Assembly: GCF_000403435.2 (NCBI RefSeq)
Contig: NZ_KE159711.1
Location: 105,193 to 169,192 of the forward strand
DNA: 64,000 nucleotides
Source: Oscillibacter sp. 1-3
GTDB taxonomy: Bacteria > Bacillota > Clostridia > Oscillospirales > Oscillospiraceae
Reading direction: 5' to 3'
Part shown: positions 25,810-34,328 of the stretch, one piece after another
Position numbering within the stretch: the stretch's first letter is position 1
How the letters are laid out: every line of letters begins with the position of its first letter
Position numbers and translations under genes: made by a program
The notes under the pieces: model-generated
Databases searched by the model: none
What the model was told of the DNA's origin: nothing
Seen by the model: the letters and a program-made list of their open reading frames with translations, nothing else

Positions 25810-26983
25810 ATGATTTACGCAGACAATGCGGCCACCACCAAAATGAGCGAGGCTGCGATCAACGCCATGACCGCCTGTATGCGGGACACCTGGGGCACTG
25901 TATGGGCTGGGCCAGCGGGCCAAGGAGGCCCAGGAGGACGCAAGAACGCGGATCGCCGCCTGCATCGGGGCCTCCCCCAGGGAGATCACTTTCACCTCAG
26001 GGGGCAGCGAGGCGGATAACCAGGCCATCCGCTCTGCCGCCGCGCTGGGGGCGCGGAGAGGGAAACGGCACATCATCTCCACGGTTTTTGAACACCACGC
26101 CGTTCTGCACACGCTGAAAAAGCTGGAGGGCGAGGGCTTCGAGGTGGAACTGCTCCCAGTCGGAACGTTGGGCACTGTCACCGCCCAACAGGTGTCGGAG
26201 GCCATTCGGGAGGACACCGCGCTGGTCACCATCATGTACGCCAACAACGAGATCGGCTCCATACTGCCTGTTTCGGAAATTGGCACGGTGTGCCGGGAGC
26301 AGGGAGTCATTTTCCACACCGACGCGGTACAGGCGGCGGGACATCTGCCCATCGACGTGAGGGCCCAGAACATCGACCTGCTGTCTCTATCCGCCCACAA
26401 GTTCCACGGCCCCAAGGGAATTGGCGTACTGTACGCCCGGCAGGGAGTGCCATTGACCAATCTGATTGAGGGCGGGGCCCAAGAGCGGGGCAGGCGGGCG
26501 GGGACAGAGAATGTCCCCGCCATTGCGGGCATGGCGGCGGCGCTGGAAAAATCCTGTTCACATATGGTGGAAAACGCCGCCAAGGTCTCTGCTCTGCGGG
26601 ACAAGCTCATTTCCGGTCTCTCCCAGATCCCCCATTCCGCCCTCAACGGTGATCCGGCAAACCGGCTCCCCGGCAACGTCAGCTTCTGCTTTGAGGGCAT
26701 TGAGGGGGAAAGTTTGCTCCTGCTGCTGGACGACTGGGGCATCTGTGCCTCCTCCGGCTCGGCCTGTACCTCCGGCTCTCTGGACCCCAGCCACGTCCTG
26801 CTGTCCATCGGGCGGCCCCATGAGGTGGCTCACGGCTCCTTGCGGCTGTCCTTGTGTGAGGAGAACACCGAGGGCGATATAGATGCGATTTTGAAAGCCG
26901 TCCCGGAAATCGTGGGTTATCTCCGCAATATGTCGCCGCTGTGGAAGGGCAAGGTCAGCGGAAAGAAAGAATTTATCTTGTAA
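25810..26983 (+). pseudogene. nifS: Cysteine desulfurase (NifS/IscS family), frameshifted
   Basis: The frame starts normally (MIYADNAATT) to residue 29, then must jump frame at about 25897, where LYGLGQRAKEAQ continues the family sequence. The usual NPSS segment between them is missing, consistent with a deletion of about 11 bases. The remainder is intact to the end, with PLP Lys in SAHKFHGPKG and the active-site Cys loop in SSGSACTSG. An ATG at 26144 could give only a C-terminal fragment without the substrate pocket. Either a true pseudogene or a sequencing error. It would supply persulfide to IscU and MnmA. Confidence 0.85.
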
Positions 26984-26996
26984 GGAGGGGCTTACC

Positions 26997-27428
26997 ATGG
27001 CACTATACAGCGAAACCGTGATGGATCACTTTCGGAATCCACGGAACGTGGGAGTGATCAAAGACGCAGACGGTGTGGGCGAAGTAGGCAACGCCGTCTG
27101 CGGGGACATCATGAAGATTTACCTCAAAATTGAGGACGGCATTGTCTCGGATGTGAAGTTTGAGACCTTTGGCTACGGTTCCGCCATCGCGTCCAGCTCC
27201 ATGGCAACCGAGCTAATCAAGGGGAAACCCCTGTCCGATGCGCTGAAGCTCACTAACCAGGCGGTCACCGAGGCATTGGACGGCCTGCCCGCCCATAAGC
27301 TACACTGCTCCGTCCTGGCGGAGGAGGCCATCCAGGCGGCGGTGAAGGACTACTATGACCGGCAGGGTATCGCCTATGACCCAAAGGAATTCCCTGACTG
27401 CGGTTCCTGCGCGGGCTGTCATGGGTGA
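26997..27428 (+). CDS. iscU: Fe-S cluster assembly scaffold IscU/NifU-like, with one ligand Cys replaced by Tyr
   Basis: A 143-residue scaffold protein with the family start MALYSETVMDHFRNPRN. Ligand Cys35 (GNAVCGD) and Cys104 (HCSV) are present. The middle ligand, normally in FGCGSAIASS, reads FGYGSAIASS: Tyr60, codon TAC at 27174. The C-terminal CGSCAGC tail adds three cysteines, typical of clostridial members. AAGGAGG precedes the ATG. The stop overlaps the mnmA start by 8 bases. Loss of the middle cysteine should impair cluster building. Confidence 0.9.
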   Translation: MALYSETVMDHFRNPRNVGVIKDADGVGEVGNAVCGDIMKIYLKIEDGIVSDVKFETFGYGSAIASSSMATELIKGKPLSDALKLTNQAVTEALDGLPAHKLHCSVLAEEAIQAAVKDYYDRQGIAYDPKEFPDCGSCAGCHG

Positions 27429-28413
27429 GAAAGCGATGATTGCCATGAGCGGCGGCGTGGATTCCTTCGTTGCCGCCTTTTTGACCAAGCAGGCAGGATA
27501 TGACTGTATCGGTGTTACCATGAAACTGTTTCAAAACGAGGATATTAGAGTCAGCAGAGCAAAGACCTGCTGTTCTCTGGAAGATGTGGAGGATGCCCGA
27601 AGTGTGGCCCGACACCTGGGCATCCCTTATTATGTGTTCAACTTTTCTAGAGACTTCAAGGCTCAAGTAATCGAACGATTTGTTGCCGCATATGAGAGCG
27701 GAGCGACCCCGAACCCCTGTATCAACTGCAACCGCTATCTGAAATTTGAACGCCTCTTTCAGCGGGCCAGGGAGTTGGGCGGCGAGACCATTGTCACCGG
27801 GCACTATGCCCGGATTGAGAAACAGAATGGCCGGTATATTTTGAAAAAAGCCCTGGATAAAAGCAAAGATCAAAGTTATGCGCTGTATATGCTGACACAG
27901 GAGCAGCTGGCCCATATCCGCTTTCCCCTGGGAGAGTTGAGCAAATCAGAAGTTCGGAGTATTGCGGAATCTCGAGGATTCTGCAATTCCGAAAAGCCGG
28001 ACAGCCAGGGTATTTGCTTTATCCTGGGTGGAGATTATGCTGCCTTTCTGGAACAGTATACAAGCAAACCCTATCCAACTGGCGATGTCCTTGATCTGTC
28101 TGGTCAAGTGATTGGGCGGCACCGGGGCGTTGTTCGATATACGACAGGACAGAGGAAAGGACTGGGCCTTGCCTTAAACAAGCCGGTATATGTCCGCCGC
28201 AAGGATATGACAGCGAATACCGTAACAGTCGGCCCGGAACAGTCACTGTACAGCCAGGAATTATGGGCCGATGATGTGAACTGGATTGCAAACGGCCATC
28301 TGTCAGCGCCAATGCAGGTTTATGCCAAAATTCGGTATCGGCAAACTGAGCAACCGGCCACAGTATGTCCTGATGAAAGCGGGAAAATTCGCCTCCTATT
28401 TGACAAGCCCTAA
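27421..28413 (+). CDS. mnmA: tRNA 2-thiouridine(34) synthase MnmA, cut short by a premature TAA
   Basis: A PP-loop enzyme (SGGVDSF) that thiolates U34 of tRNA Lys/Glu/Gln. Catalytic cysteines are seen in TPNPCINCN and GICFI. The reading frame stops at TAA 28411 after FDKP. In the same frame beyond the stop the family C-terminus continues intact (RAITADQAVVLYDGD, then GGGT) to a TGA at 28489-28491. The TAA therefore replaces the CAA expected in the conserved PQRAIT motif: one C-to-T change removes the last 26 residues. The start ATG 27421 overlaps iscU. Confidence 0.88.
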   Translation: MGEKAMIAMSGGVDSFVAAFLTKQAGYDCIGVTMKLFQNEDIRVSRAKTCCSLEDVEDARSVARHLGIPYYVFNFSRDFKAQVIERFVAAYESGATPNPCINCNRYLKFERLFQRARELGGETIVTGHYARIEKQNGRYILKKALDKSKDQSYALYMLTQEQLAHIRFPLGELSKSEVRSIAESRGFCNSEKPDSQGICFILGGDYAAFLEQYTSKPYPTGDVLDLSGQVIGRHRGVVRYTTGQRKGLGLALNKPVYVRRKDMTANTVTVGPEQSLYSQELWADDVNWIANGHLSAPMQVYAKIRYRQTEQPATVCPDESGKIRLLFDKP

Positions 28414-28594
28414 CGGGCCATTACAGCAGATCAGGCGGTTGTACTTTATGATGGTGATACCGTTGTTGGTGGAGGAACGATTTGCCCATGAAAGGAAAAT
28501 TTACTATTTTACGCCACGCCAATAAAGCAATCCTGGCAGACCTCTGTATCCTGATAAAGCATACCGTCAATTGACATCAGCCGGAAAAGGAAAT

Positions 28595-30052
28595 TTACTC
28601 ATGGGATGGTGAACCCTGTTTTTCCCATACTTCTCGTTTTCGCTCCGTCAGTTTTCGCTCAAACCGGTCTTTTCGCAAATCAGAGGGAACCGTGGTGGGA
28701 TAATGTCCGGTAAAACAGGCATCGCAGCAGAATGGACTTCCCGTCAGCTGTCTCAAAGCCGAGACGGGCAGGTACCCCAGCGTATCGACGCCAATCACTC
28801 TGGCGATTTCCTCTGAGCTGTGACAGCAGGCAATCAGGTTTTCCTGGGAGTCAATATCTGTTCCATAGTAGCAGGGATTCAAAAACGGCGGAGCAGAGAC
28901 GCGCAGATGGATTTCCCTGGCGCCCGCCTCTCGGAGAAGGGAGGAAATTCGCCCACTGGTGGTCCCCCGGACGATGGAGTCATCCACCAGTACGACTCGC
29001 TTGCCTGCCACGGTCTCCTCCACGGCGCTGAGCTTCAGCCGCACCTGATCCAGCCGGTGTTCCTGTCCAGGAGCAATGAAGGTTCGGCCAATGTACTTGT
29101 TCTTAATCAGTCCAATGCCATAGGGGATGCCGGAGGCCCGGCCGTATCCCAATGCGGCGTCCAGGCCGGAGTCCGGAACACCCACCACCACATCCGCCTC
29201 CGCGGGGTATTCCCGGGCCAGGAGTTCCCCTGCCCGCAGCCGGGCGGCATGGACGGATACACCGTCAATGACGGAGTCCGGACGGGAAAAATAGATGTAC
29301 TCAAAGATGCAGGGCGCGGGCGGGTATTTACCGCAGTGTTCCCGGCGGGAGGTGACCGCTCCATTTTGAAAAACCAAAATTTCTCCCGGCTCCAGGTCCC
29401 GGATGAACTCCGCTCCCACAGCGCGCAAGGCACAGCTCTCTGACGCGGCCACATAGCCGCCGCCTGGCAGCCGTCCATAGCACAAGGGCCGGAAGCCGCG
29501 GGGATCCCGGGCGCAGATCAGCTTCTGGGGGGACATGAGAACCAGAGAATAGGCCCCCTCCAGGCGGCTCATCGCACAGCTGAGGGCCTCTTCGATAGAA
29601 GGGGCAGTCAGCCGCTCTCCGGTGACAATATAGGCAATGGTCTCTGTGTCGCTGGTGGTGTGGAAAATCGCTCCGGACAGCTCCAGCTTGTCCCGGAGCT
29701 CGGCGGCGTTGCTGAGGTTTCCGTTGTGAGCCAGGGCCATATGCCCCTTTTGATGATTGACCTCAATGGGCTGGCAGTTCCGCCGGCTGGCGGCTCCGGT
29801 GGTGCCGTAGCGGGTGTGACCCACCGCCATTGTTCCCCGGGGCAGCCGGTCCAGAATGTCACGGTTGAACACCTCGCCCACCAGCCCCAGGTCCTTGTGG
29901 GAGGCAAAGACGCCGTCATCATTGACTACAATGCCGCAGCTCTCCTGCCCCCGGTGCTGAAGGGCATAGAGCCCATAGTAGACGATCCGCCCCACATCGG
30001 CGGCTTTCGGACAGACGACGCCAAACACGCCGCACGCTTCATGAATTGCCAT
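28595..30052 (-). CDS. purF: Amidophosphoribosyltransferase
   Basis: The 485-residue first enzyme of purine synthesis, which moves glutamine amide nitrogen to PRPP. A six-residue propeptide precedes the N-terminal nucleophile Cys7 (EACGVFG). The PRPP loop is VVLVDDSIVRGTT. C-terminal cysteines (NPCYYG and CDACFTGHYP) fit the B. subtilis-type [4Fe-4S] enzyme. GAGGAG precedes ATG 30052; upstream residues come from the leader. A leader hairpin of the same class as the nitrogen genes precedes it. Confidence 0.95.
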   Translation of the reverse strand: MAIHEACGVFGVVCPKAADVGRIVYYGLYALQHRGQESCGIVVNDDGVFASHKDLGLVGEVFNRDILDRLPRGTMAVGHTRYGTTGAASRRNCQPIEVNHQKGHMALAHNGNLSNAAELRDKLELSGAIFHTTSDTETIAYIVTGERLTAPSIEEALSCAMSRLEGAYSLVLMSPQKLICARDPRGFRPLCYGRLPGGGYVAASESCALRAVGAEFIRDLEPGEILVFQNGAVTSRREHCGKYPPAPCIFEYIYFSRPDSVIDGVSVHAARLRAGELLAREYPAEADVVVGVPDSGLDAALGYGRASGIPYGIGLIKNKYIGRTFIAPGQEHRLDQVRLKLSAVEETVAGKRVVLVDDSIVRGTTSGRISSLLREAGAREIHLRVSAPPFLNPCYYGTDIDSQENLIACCHSSEEIARVIGVDTLGYLPVSALRQLTGSPFCCDACFTGHYPTTVPSDLRKDRFERKLTERKREVWEKQGSPSHE

Positions 30053-30070
30053 AGCGATCTCCTCACAATC

Positions 30071-30149
30071 AAAAAGGGGCAAAGACGTCCCTTGGAAAAG
30101 ACGTCTTTGCCTTTTCCCGTATTTTATAGCGTTTTGCAATGTCTGTCAA
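30071..30149 (-). promoter_or_regulatory. purF promoter and 5' leader hairpin (attenuator class N)
   Basis: On the minus strand TTGACA (30144-30149), a 17-base spacer and TAAAAT (30121-30126) are followed 9 bases later by a stem GGCAAAGACGTC / GACGTCTTTGCC (30078-30111). Then come CC and five T residues. The hairpin begins almost at the 5' end of the RNA and ends about 25 bases before the start codon. Confidence 0.7.
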
Positions 30150-30182
30150 CTTTGATTTTTCACAAAAATCCGTCATCGCGCA

Positions 30183-30264
30183 TTGACACAGCGGCGGACT
30201 TTACGGTATAATCTCTTCCAGAGAGAGCAAAGGCGCCCCCTCAGGGGGTGTCTTTGCTCTTTTT
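30183..30264 (+). promoter_or_regulatory. glnA promoter and 5' leader hairpin (attenuator class N)
   Basis: TTGACA, an 18-base spacer and TATAAT (30207-30212). The hairpin at 30224-30260 has a 17-base stem with G-U pairs (AGAGCAAAGGCGCCCCC / GGGGGTGTCTTTGCTCT) and a 3-base loop, then TTTT. It begins 11 bases after the -10 box. Confidence 0.75.
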
Positions 30265-30314
30265 ATGTCAGGTATTATCTCAATTAGCGGGCCTTGGGCC
30301 GAAAGGAGCGCAGA

Positions 30315-31643
30315 ATGGAAGGATACACCAGAGAGGAGATCCTCCGCCTGATCCAGGAGGAGGACGTCCAATTTATCCGGATGCAGTTTACAGATCTCTT
30401 TGGACAGCTGAAAAATGTGGCGATTACAGTATCGCAGATTGAGCGGGCGCTGGACGGGGAGATCATGCTGGACGGCAGTTCTATCCAGGGCTCCGTCCGT
30501 GTGGAGGAGTCCGACCAGTATTTGAAGCCGGATTTGAACACGTTCGCCATCCTGCCCTGGCGTCCGCAGTATGGCAAGGTGGCCCGGATGATCTGCAATG
30601 TCCACAACCCGGACGGCTCTCCCTTTGCCGGAGATCCCCGGAACGTGCTGAAGCAGGCACTGCAGACGGTAGAGGATATGGGACTGGCCCTGAATGTGGG
30701 GCCGGAGCTGGAGTTTTTCCTCTTTCTCACTGATGAGGAGGGGAATCCCTCTACCAGGACCGCCGACAGAGCGGGATACTTTGACCTTGGTCCCCTGGAT
30801 CACGGCGAGAGCACCCGCCGGGAGGTGGCTCTGGCGCTGGAGAAGATGGGAATCGGGGTGGAGGCCAGTCACCACGAGGTCGCTGCCGGACAGCACGAGA
30901 TAGACCTGAAATACGCGGATGCCCTTACTGCCGCCGACAACATTATGACTCTCAAACTGGCTGTGAAGACCCTGGCCCAGAAGAACGGACTCCACGCCAC
31001 TTTCATGCCAAAGCCCCTGCGGGATGCGGCGGGCAACGGGATGCATATCAACCTCTCTCTGTTCCGTGAGGGACGGAATATGTTTTATGACGAAAGGGAT
31101 CCACAGAGATTGTCCCTTCTGGCCCGGCAGTTTATCGCGGGCCTTCTGGAGCACGCCCGGGGATTCTGTGCGCTGGCCAATCCGCTGGTGAATTCCTACA
31201 AACGAATGGTGGCGGGCTACGAGGCTCCCTGCTGCCTGACCTGGTCCTCCGGCAACCGCTCTGCGCTCATCCGAATTCCCGTTTCCAGAGGGCAGGGGAC
31301 CCGCGTGGAGCTGCGGAGCCCCGACCCCACCTGTAATCCCTATCTGACGCTGGCGGCATGTCTCGCTGCGGGGCTGGACGGCATCCGGCGGGAGCTGGCG
31401 CCGCCGCCGGAGATTGCCGGAAACCTCTACCACATGTCGCCGGAAGAGCTGGCGTCGCGGGGAATCCGGAATCTGCCCTCGTCGCTGGAGGACGCCCTCC
31501 GGGCCATGGAGGCGGATCCGGTGGTAATAGAGGCGTTGGGGCCTTATGCTGCGCGGTATATTGAGGGCAAACGGCAGGAGTGGGAGGAATACCGAACACA
31601 GATATCCCAGTGGGAGCTGGACCGCTGCCTGATTACATGGTGA
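30315..31643 (+). CDS. glnA: Glutamine synthetase type I
   Basis: A 442-residue GSI. It shows the N-terminal MQFTDLFGQLKN block, LDGSSI with D, GPELEFFLF metal Glu, GMHINLS, and NPLVNSYKRMVAGYEAP. Length and the lack of the adenylylation-type insert fit the GSI-alpha type of Firmicutes. AAAGGAG is 7 bases before ATG 30315. It forms glutamine from glutamate, ammonium and ATP. The ANTAR regulator follows after 7 bases, so the two are cotranscribed. Confidence 0.95.
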   Translation: MEGYTREEILRLIQEEDVQFIRMQFTDLFGQLKNVAITVSQIERALDGEIMLDGSSIQGSVRVEESDQYLKPDLNTFAILPWRPQYGKVARMICNVHNPDGSPFAGDPRNVLKQALQTVEDMGLALNVGPELEFFLFLTDEEGNPSTRTADRAGYFDLGPLDHGESTRREVALALEKMGIGVEASHHEVAAGQHEIDLKYADALTAADNIMTLKLAVKTLAQKNGLHATFMPKPLRDAAGNGMHINLSLFREGRNMFYDERDPQRLSLLARQFIAGLLEHARGFCALANPLVNSYKRMVAGYEAPCCLTWSSGNRSALIRIPVSRGQGTRVELRSPDPTCNPYLTLAACLAAGLDGIRRELAPPPEIAGNLYHMSPEELASRGIRNLPSSLEDALRAMEADPVVIEALGPYAARYIEGKRQEWEEYRTQISQWELDRCLITW

Positions 31644-31650
31644 GCCGCAG

Positions 31651-32187
31651 ATGGAGCGAGCGATTGTCGCTTTTGCAGATGAGCGCATCCGGCAAAAGAG
31701 CCTGTGCCTGCTGAGCAGGGAGGGCTGGGAAACCATGGCCTGCGCTTCCGGTGCGGAGGTGATCCGCATGGCCCGGCAGCTGGGCAGCGCCATGGTAATC
31801 TGTGGCTTTCACCTGCCGGATATGACGGCGGATACCCTGGCGGCGGAGCTGCGGGGAACAGCGGTGCTGCTGGTCATAGCCAGGGCTTCCTATCTGGACC
31901 TGTGCGGCGGAGAAAATCTCTACAAGCTGCCTCTGCCCGCCACACATGCTGAGTTCATGGCCTCGTTAAGGCTGCTTTTGGATTTTGAGAGCACACATCT
32001 CCGCCACCCTGTTTCCGGGAGAGGAGAAGAGGCCCAGCGGCTAATCCGAAAGGCCAAGGAGCTCCTCATGGATGTAAACCGCATGAGCGAGGAGGAGGCC
32101 CACCGGTTTCTCCAGCGCCGGGCCATGGACAGCGGCATGAAGCTGGCGGAAGCCGCCCGTTGGGTTGTGGAGTCTTACAATGTATGA
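31651..32187 (+). CDS. ANTAR-domain response regulator (NitR-like antiterminator)
   Basis: 178 residues. The N-terminal part (1-110) is a degenerate receiver: the phospho-acceptor region reads VICGFHLPD and lacks a clean Asp pocket. The C-terminal part (about 115-172) is a three-helix ANTAR RNA-binding domain (EEAQRLIRKAKELLMD, MSEEEAHRFLQRRAMD, KLAEAARWVV). ANTAR proteins prevent termination at leader hairpins. An ANTAR gene between glnA and gltB is known from clostridia, where it is called NitR. Several nearby genes begin with leader terminators, its likely targets. Confidence 0.85.
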   Translation: MERAIVAFADERIRQKSLCLLSREGWETMACASGAEVIRMARQLGSAMVICGFHLPDMTADTLAAELRGTAVLLVIARASYLDLCGGENLYKLPLPATHAEFMASLRLLLDFESTHLRHPVSGRGEEAQRLIRKAKELLMDVNRMSEEEAHRFLQRRAMDSGMKLAEAARWVVESYNV

Positions 32188-32257
32188 CGTTGGGTGAATT
32201 GTATAATTTTGCAAAAGTTTTTTGTGTAGATACTCTAATATCTTGTATCCCCCTCTA

Positions 32258-32350
32258 TTGACGGAGCTGCCGGCGCCGTGGTAAAGTGTACCCATCACAA
32301 GGGCAAAGGCGTCCTGAGAGCGTGACTCTCGGACGCCTTTGCCCGTTTCA
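32258..32350 (+). promoter_or_regulatory. amt promoter and 5' leader hairpin (attenuator class N)
   Basis: TTGACG, an 18-base spacer and TAAAGT (32282-32287). The hairpin at 32301-32344 pairs GGGCAAAGGCGTCC with GGACGCCTTTGCCC, with an inner GAGAG/CTCTC stem. The T tract is weak (GTTTCATTT). It ends 23 bases before the start codon. Confidence 0.7.
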
Positions 32351-32367
32351 TTTAAGGAGGGAGTACT

Positions 32368-34086
32368 ATGTATTCATCTGTCAGCACCATCTGGGTTCTG
32401 CTGGGAGCGGCTCTGGTCTTCCTGATGCAGGCGGGCTTCGCCATGTGCGAGGCAGGCTTTACCCGAGCCAAGAACACCGGCAATATCCTGATGAAGAACC
32501 TCATGGACTTCTGCATTGGCACACCTACTTACTGGCTTCTGGGCTTTGGATTGATGTTTGCCGGGCCCGGGGCCATCATCGGAGGGCTGGACCCCTTCGT
32601 CCGAGGGGACTATTCCGCCGTCCTGCCCGCCGGGGTGCCCCTGTTTGCCTACCTCATTTTCCAGACGGTCTTCTGCGCCACGTCGGCCACCATCGTCTCC
32701 GGGGCTATGGCGGAGCGGACCAGGTTCATTTCCTACTGCCTCTACTCTTTCTGCATCTCCGCCTTCATCTATCCCGTTTCCGGCCACTGGATCTGGGGCG
32801 GCGGCTGGCTGAGCCGATTGGGATTCCATGACTTTGCGGGTTCCACGGCGGTTCACATGGTGGGCGGCGTGTGCGCCTGCATCGGCGCAGCTATCCTGGG
32901 TCCCCGGATCGGCAAATACGACGACCAGGGCAGGCCCCGGGCCATCCTGGGCCACAGTCTGTCCCTGGGCGCTCTGGGTGTGTTTATCCTCTGGTTCTGC
33001 TGGTTTGGTTTCAACGGCTGCTCCACCGTGGGCATGGAGGGGGATGATGTGATCGTCAGCGCGGGGCTGATTTTTGTCACCACCAACATGGCCCCGGCGG
33101 TGGCCAGTGTCGTGACTATGATCTACACTTGGGTTCGCTACAAGAAGCCGGATGTGGGCATGACCCTTAACGCCGCCCTGGCGGGGCTGGTGGCAATCAC
33201 CGCCGGCTGCGACGTGGTCTCCCCGGCGGGAGCCGCCGCCATCGGCGCCATCGCCGGACTGCTGCTGCCTGTCTCCGTGAATTTCTTCGACTCCGTTTTG
33301 AAGATCGACGACCCGGTGGGTGCGATTTCCGTCCACGGCATCTGCGGCGCAGCGGGGACCATCCTCGCCGGCCTCTTCTCCACCAGCGAGGGTCTGCTTT
33401 ACGGCCACGGCGCCCATTTCCTCCTGATCCAGTGTCTGGGCGCAGTCTGCACGGCCCTCTGGGCGGCGGTGATGATTACCATCGTTTTCCTGGTCATCAA
33501 GCACACAATCGGGCTTCGCGTCTCCCAGGAGGAGGAGCTGAAGGGCCTGGACATCACGGAGCACGGCCTGCCCTCCGCTTACGGTGGCTTCGCCTTCGTC
33601 TACGACGATACGCCGGACGGCCTGCCGGTCCCTGCAGCGCCCGAAGCCGTTCCCCTGCAGGAGGCGGTACCGGTGGAGACCGTGCCCCCCGCCGTCTCCG
33701 TCGAAGCATCCCGGGGCGGCGTGAAAATAACCAGAGTGGACATTCTTTGTAAGATGGAGCGATTCGACGCGCTGAAGCGGGCCATGTTCAATATCGGCAT
33801 TACAGGCATGACGGCAACCAATGTCATGGGCTGCGGCGAGCAGCGAGGCAAGACGGAGGGCTACTTCCGGGGCGCCAAGGTGGAGGCCACCATGCTGCCC
33901 AGCATCCAGGTGTCCATCGTGGTCAGCAAGGTGCCGGTGAGTCTGGTGGTGGAAACCGCCCGGAAGGTGCTGTACACCGGCGCTTTCGGTGATGGAAAGA
34001 TTTTCGTTTACAACGTGGAAAATGTGGTGAAGGTACGCACTGGCGGGCAGGGCTATGACGCTCTCCAGGACGAAGAGGCAAAATAA
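32368..34086 (+). CDS. amt: Ammonium transporter Amt fused to a C-terminal PII domain
   Basis: A 572-residue fusion. Residues 1-~395 are an Amt channel with 11 membrane segments (QAGFAMCEAGF, the DFAGSTAVHMVGG block, and HGICGAAGTILAG). A Pro-rich linker of about 50 residues follows. Residues ~450-560 are a PII (GlnB/GlnK) domain beginning KITRVDILCKMERFDALK. Its T-loop GKTEGYFRG lacks the uridylylated LYRG tyrosine context, and the B-loop GAFGDGKIFV is kept. A free GlnK normally plugs the channel when glutamine is high; fusion makes this constant and local. AAGGAGG precedes the ATG. Confidence 0.9.
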   Translation: MYSSVSTIWVLLGAALVFLMQAGFAMCEAGFTRAKNTGNILMKNLMDFCIGTPTYWLLGFGLMFAGPGAIIGGLDPFVRGDYSAVLPAGVPLFAYLIFQTVFCATSATIVSGAMAERTRFISYCLYSFCISAFIYPVSGHWIWGGGWLSRLGFHDFAGSTAVHMVGGVCACIGAAILGPRIGKYDDQGRPRAILGHSLSLGALGVFILWFCWFGFNGCSTVGMEGDDVIVSAGLIFVTTNMAPAVASVVTMIYTWVRYKKPDVGMTLNAALAGLVAITAGCDVVSPAGAAAIGAIAGLLLPVSVNFFDSVLKIDDPVGAISVHGICGAAGTILAGLFSTSEGLLYGHGAHFLLIQCLGAVCTALWAAVMITIVFLVIKHTIGLRVSQEEELKGLDITEHGLPSAYGGFAFVYDDTPDGLPVPAAPEAVPLQEAVPVETVPPAVSVEASRGGVKITRVDILCKMERFDALKRAMFNIGITGMTATNVMGCGEQRGKTEGYFRGAKVEATMLPSIQVSIVVSKVPVSLVVETARKVLYTGAFGDGKIFVYNVENVVKVRTGGQGYDALQDEEAK

Positions 34087-34217
34087 ATCGGTGCGTATGT
34101 GAATGGAGAACATTCGTCCGCAGCGCATAAATGCACAAAGAGTGCTGACACAAAAAGAAATCTTTTGGCGCAGTTACTGAAAACGGGAGAATAGCCCGAT
34201 ATTTTCAGGAAAAAGCG

Positions 34218-34301
34218 TTGACAGCTGCGTATTTTTGCACGTATAATAAAAAATATGAGAGAGCAACGGGGCCTCCCAAGGGGTCCCGTTGCTCTTTTTT
34301 T
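34218..34301 (+). promoter_or_regulatory. gltB promoter and 5' leader hairpin (attenuator class N)
   Basis: TTGACA, an 18-base spacer and TATAAT (34242-34247). The hairpin at 34260-34295 pairs AGAGCAACGGGGCC with GGGTCCCGTTGCTCT and is followed by an uninterrupted T-run. It ends 33 bases before the start codon. Confidence 0.75.
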
Positions 34302-34328
34302 ATTTTGCCAGCGAACGGAGTGTTTTTT

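Noticed and set aside
28411..28413. Recoding of the mnmA stop
   Set aside because: The codon is TAA; known recoding uses TGA (selenocysteine) or TAG (pyrrolysine), so a nonsense mutation or sequence error is simpler.
28488..28574. A 28-codon frame after mnmA
   Set aside because: It overlaps the lost C-terminus of mnmA and has no recognisable family.
32374..34128. A 584-residue open frame antisense to amt
   Set aside because: Antisense shadow; composition is His/Gly/Asp-rich and unlike a protein, and amt is unambiguous.
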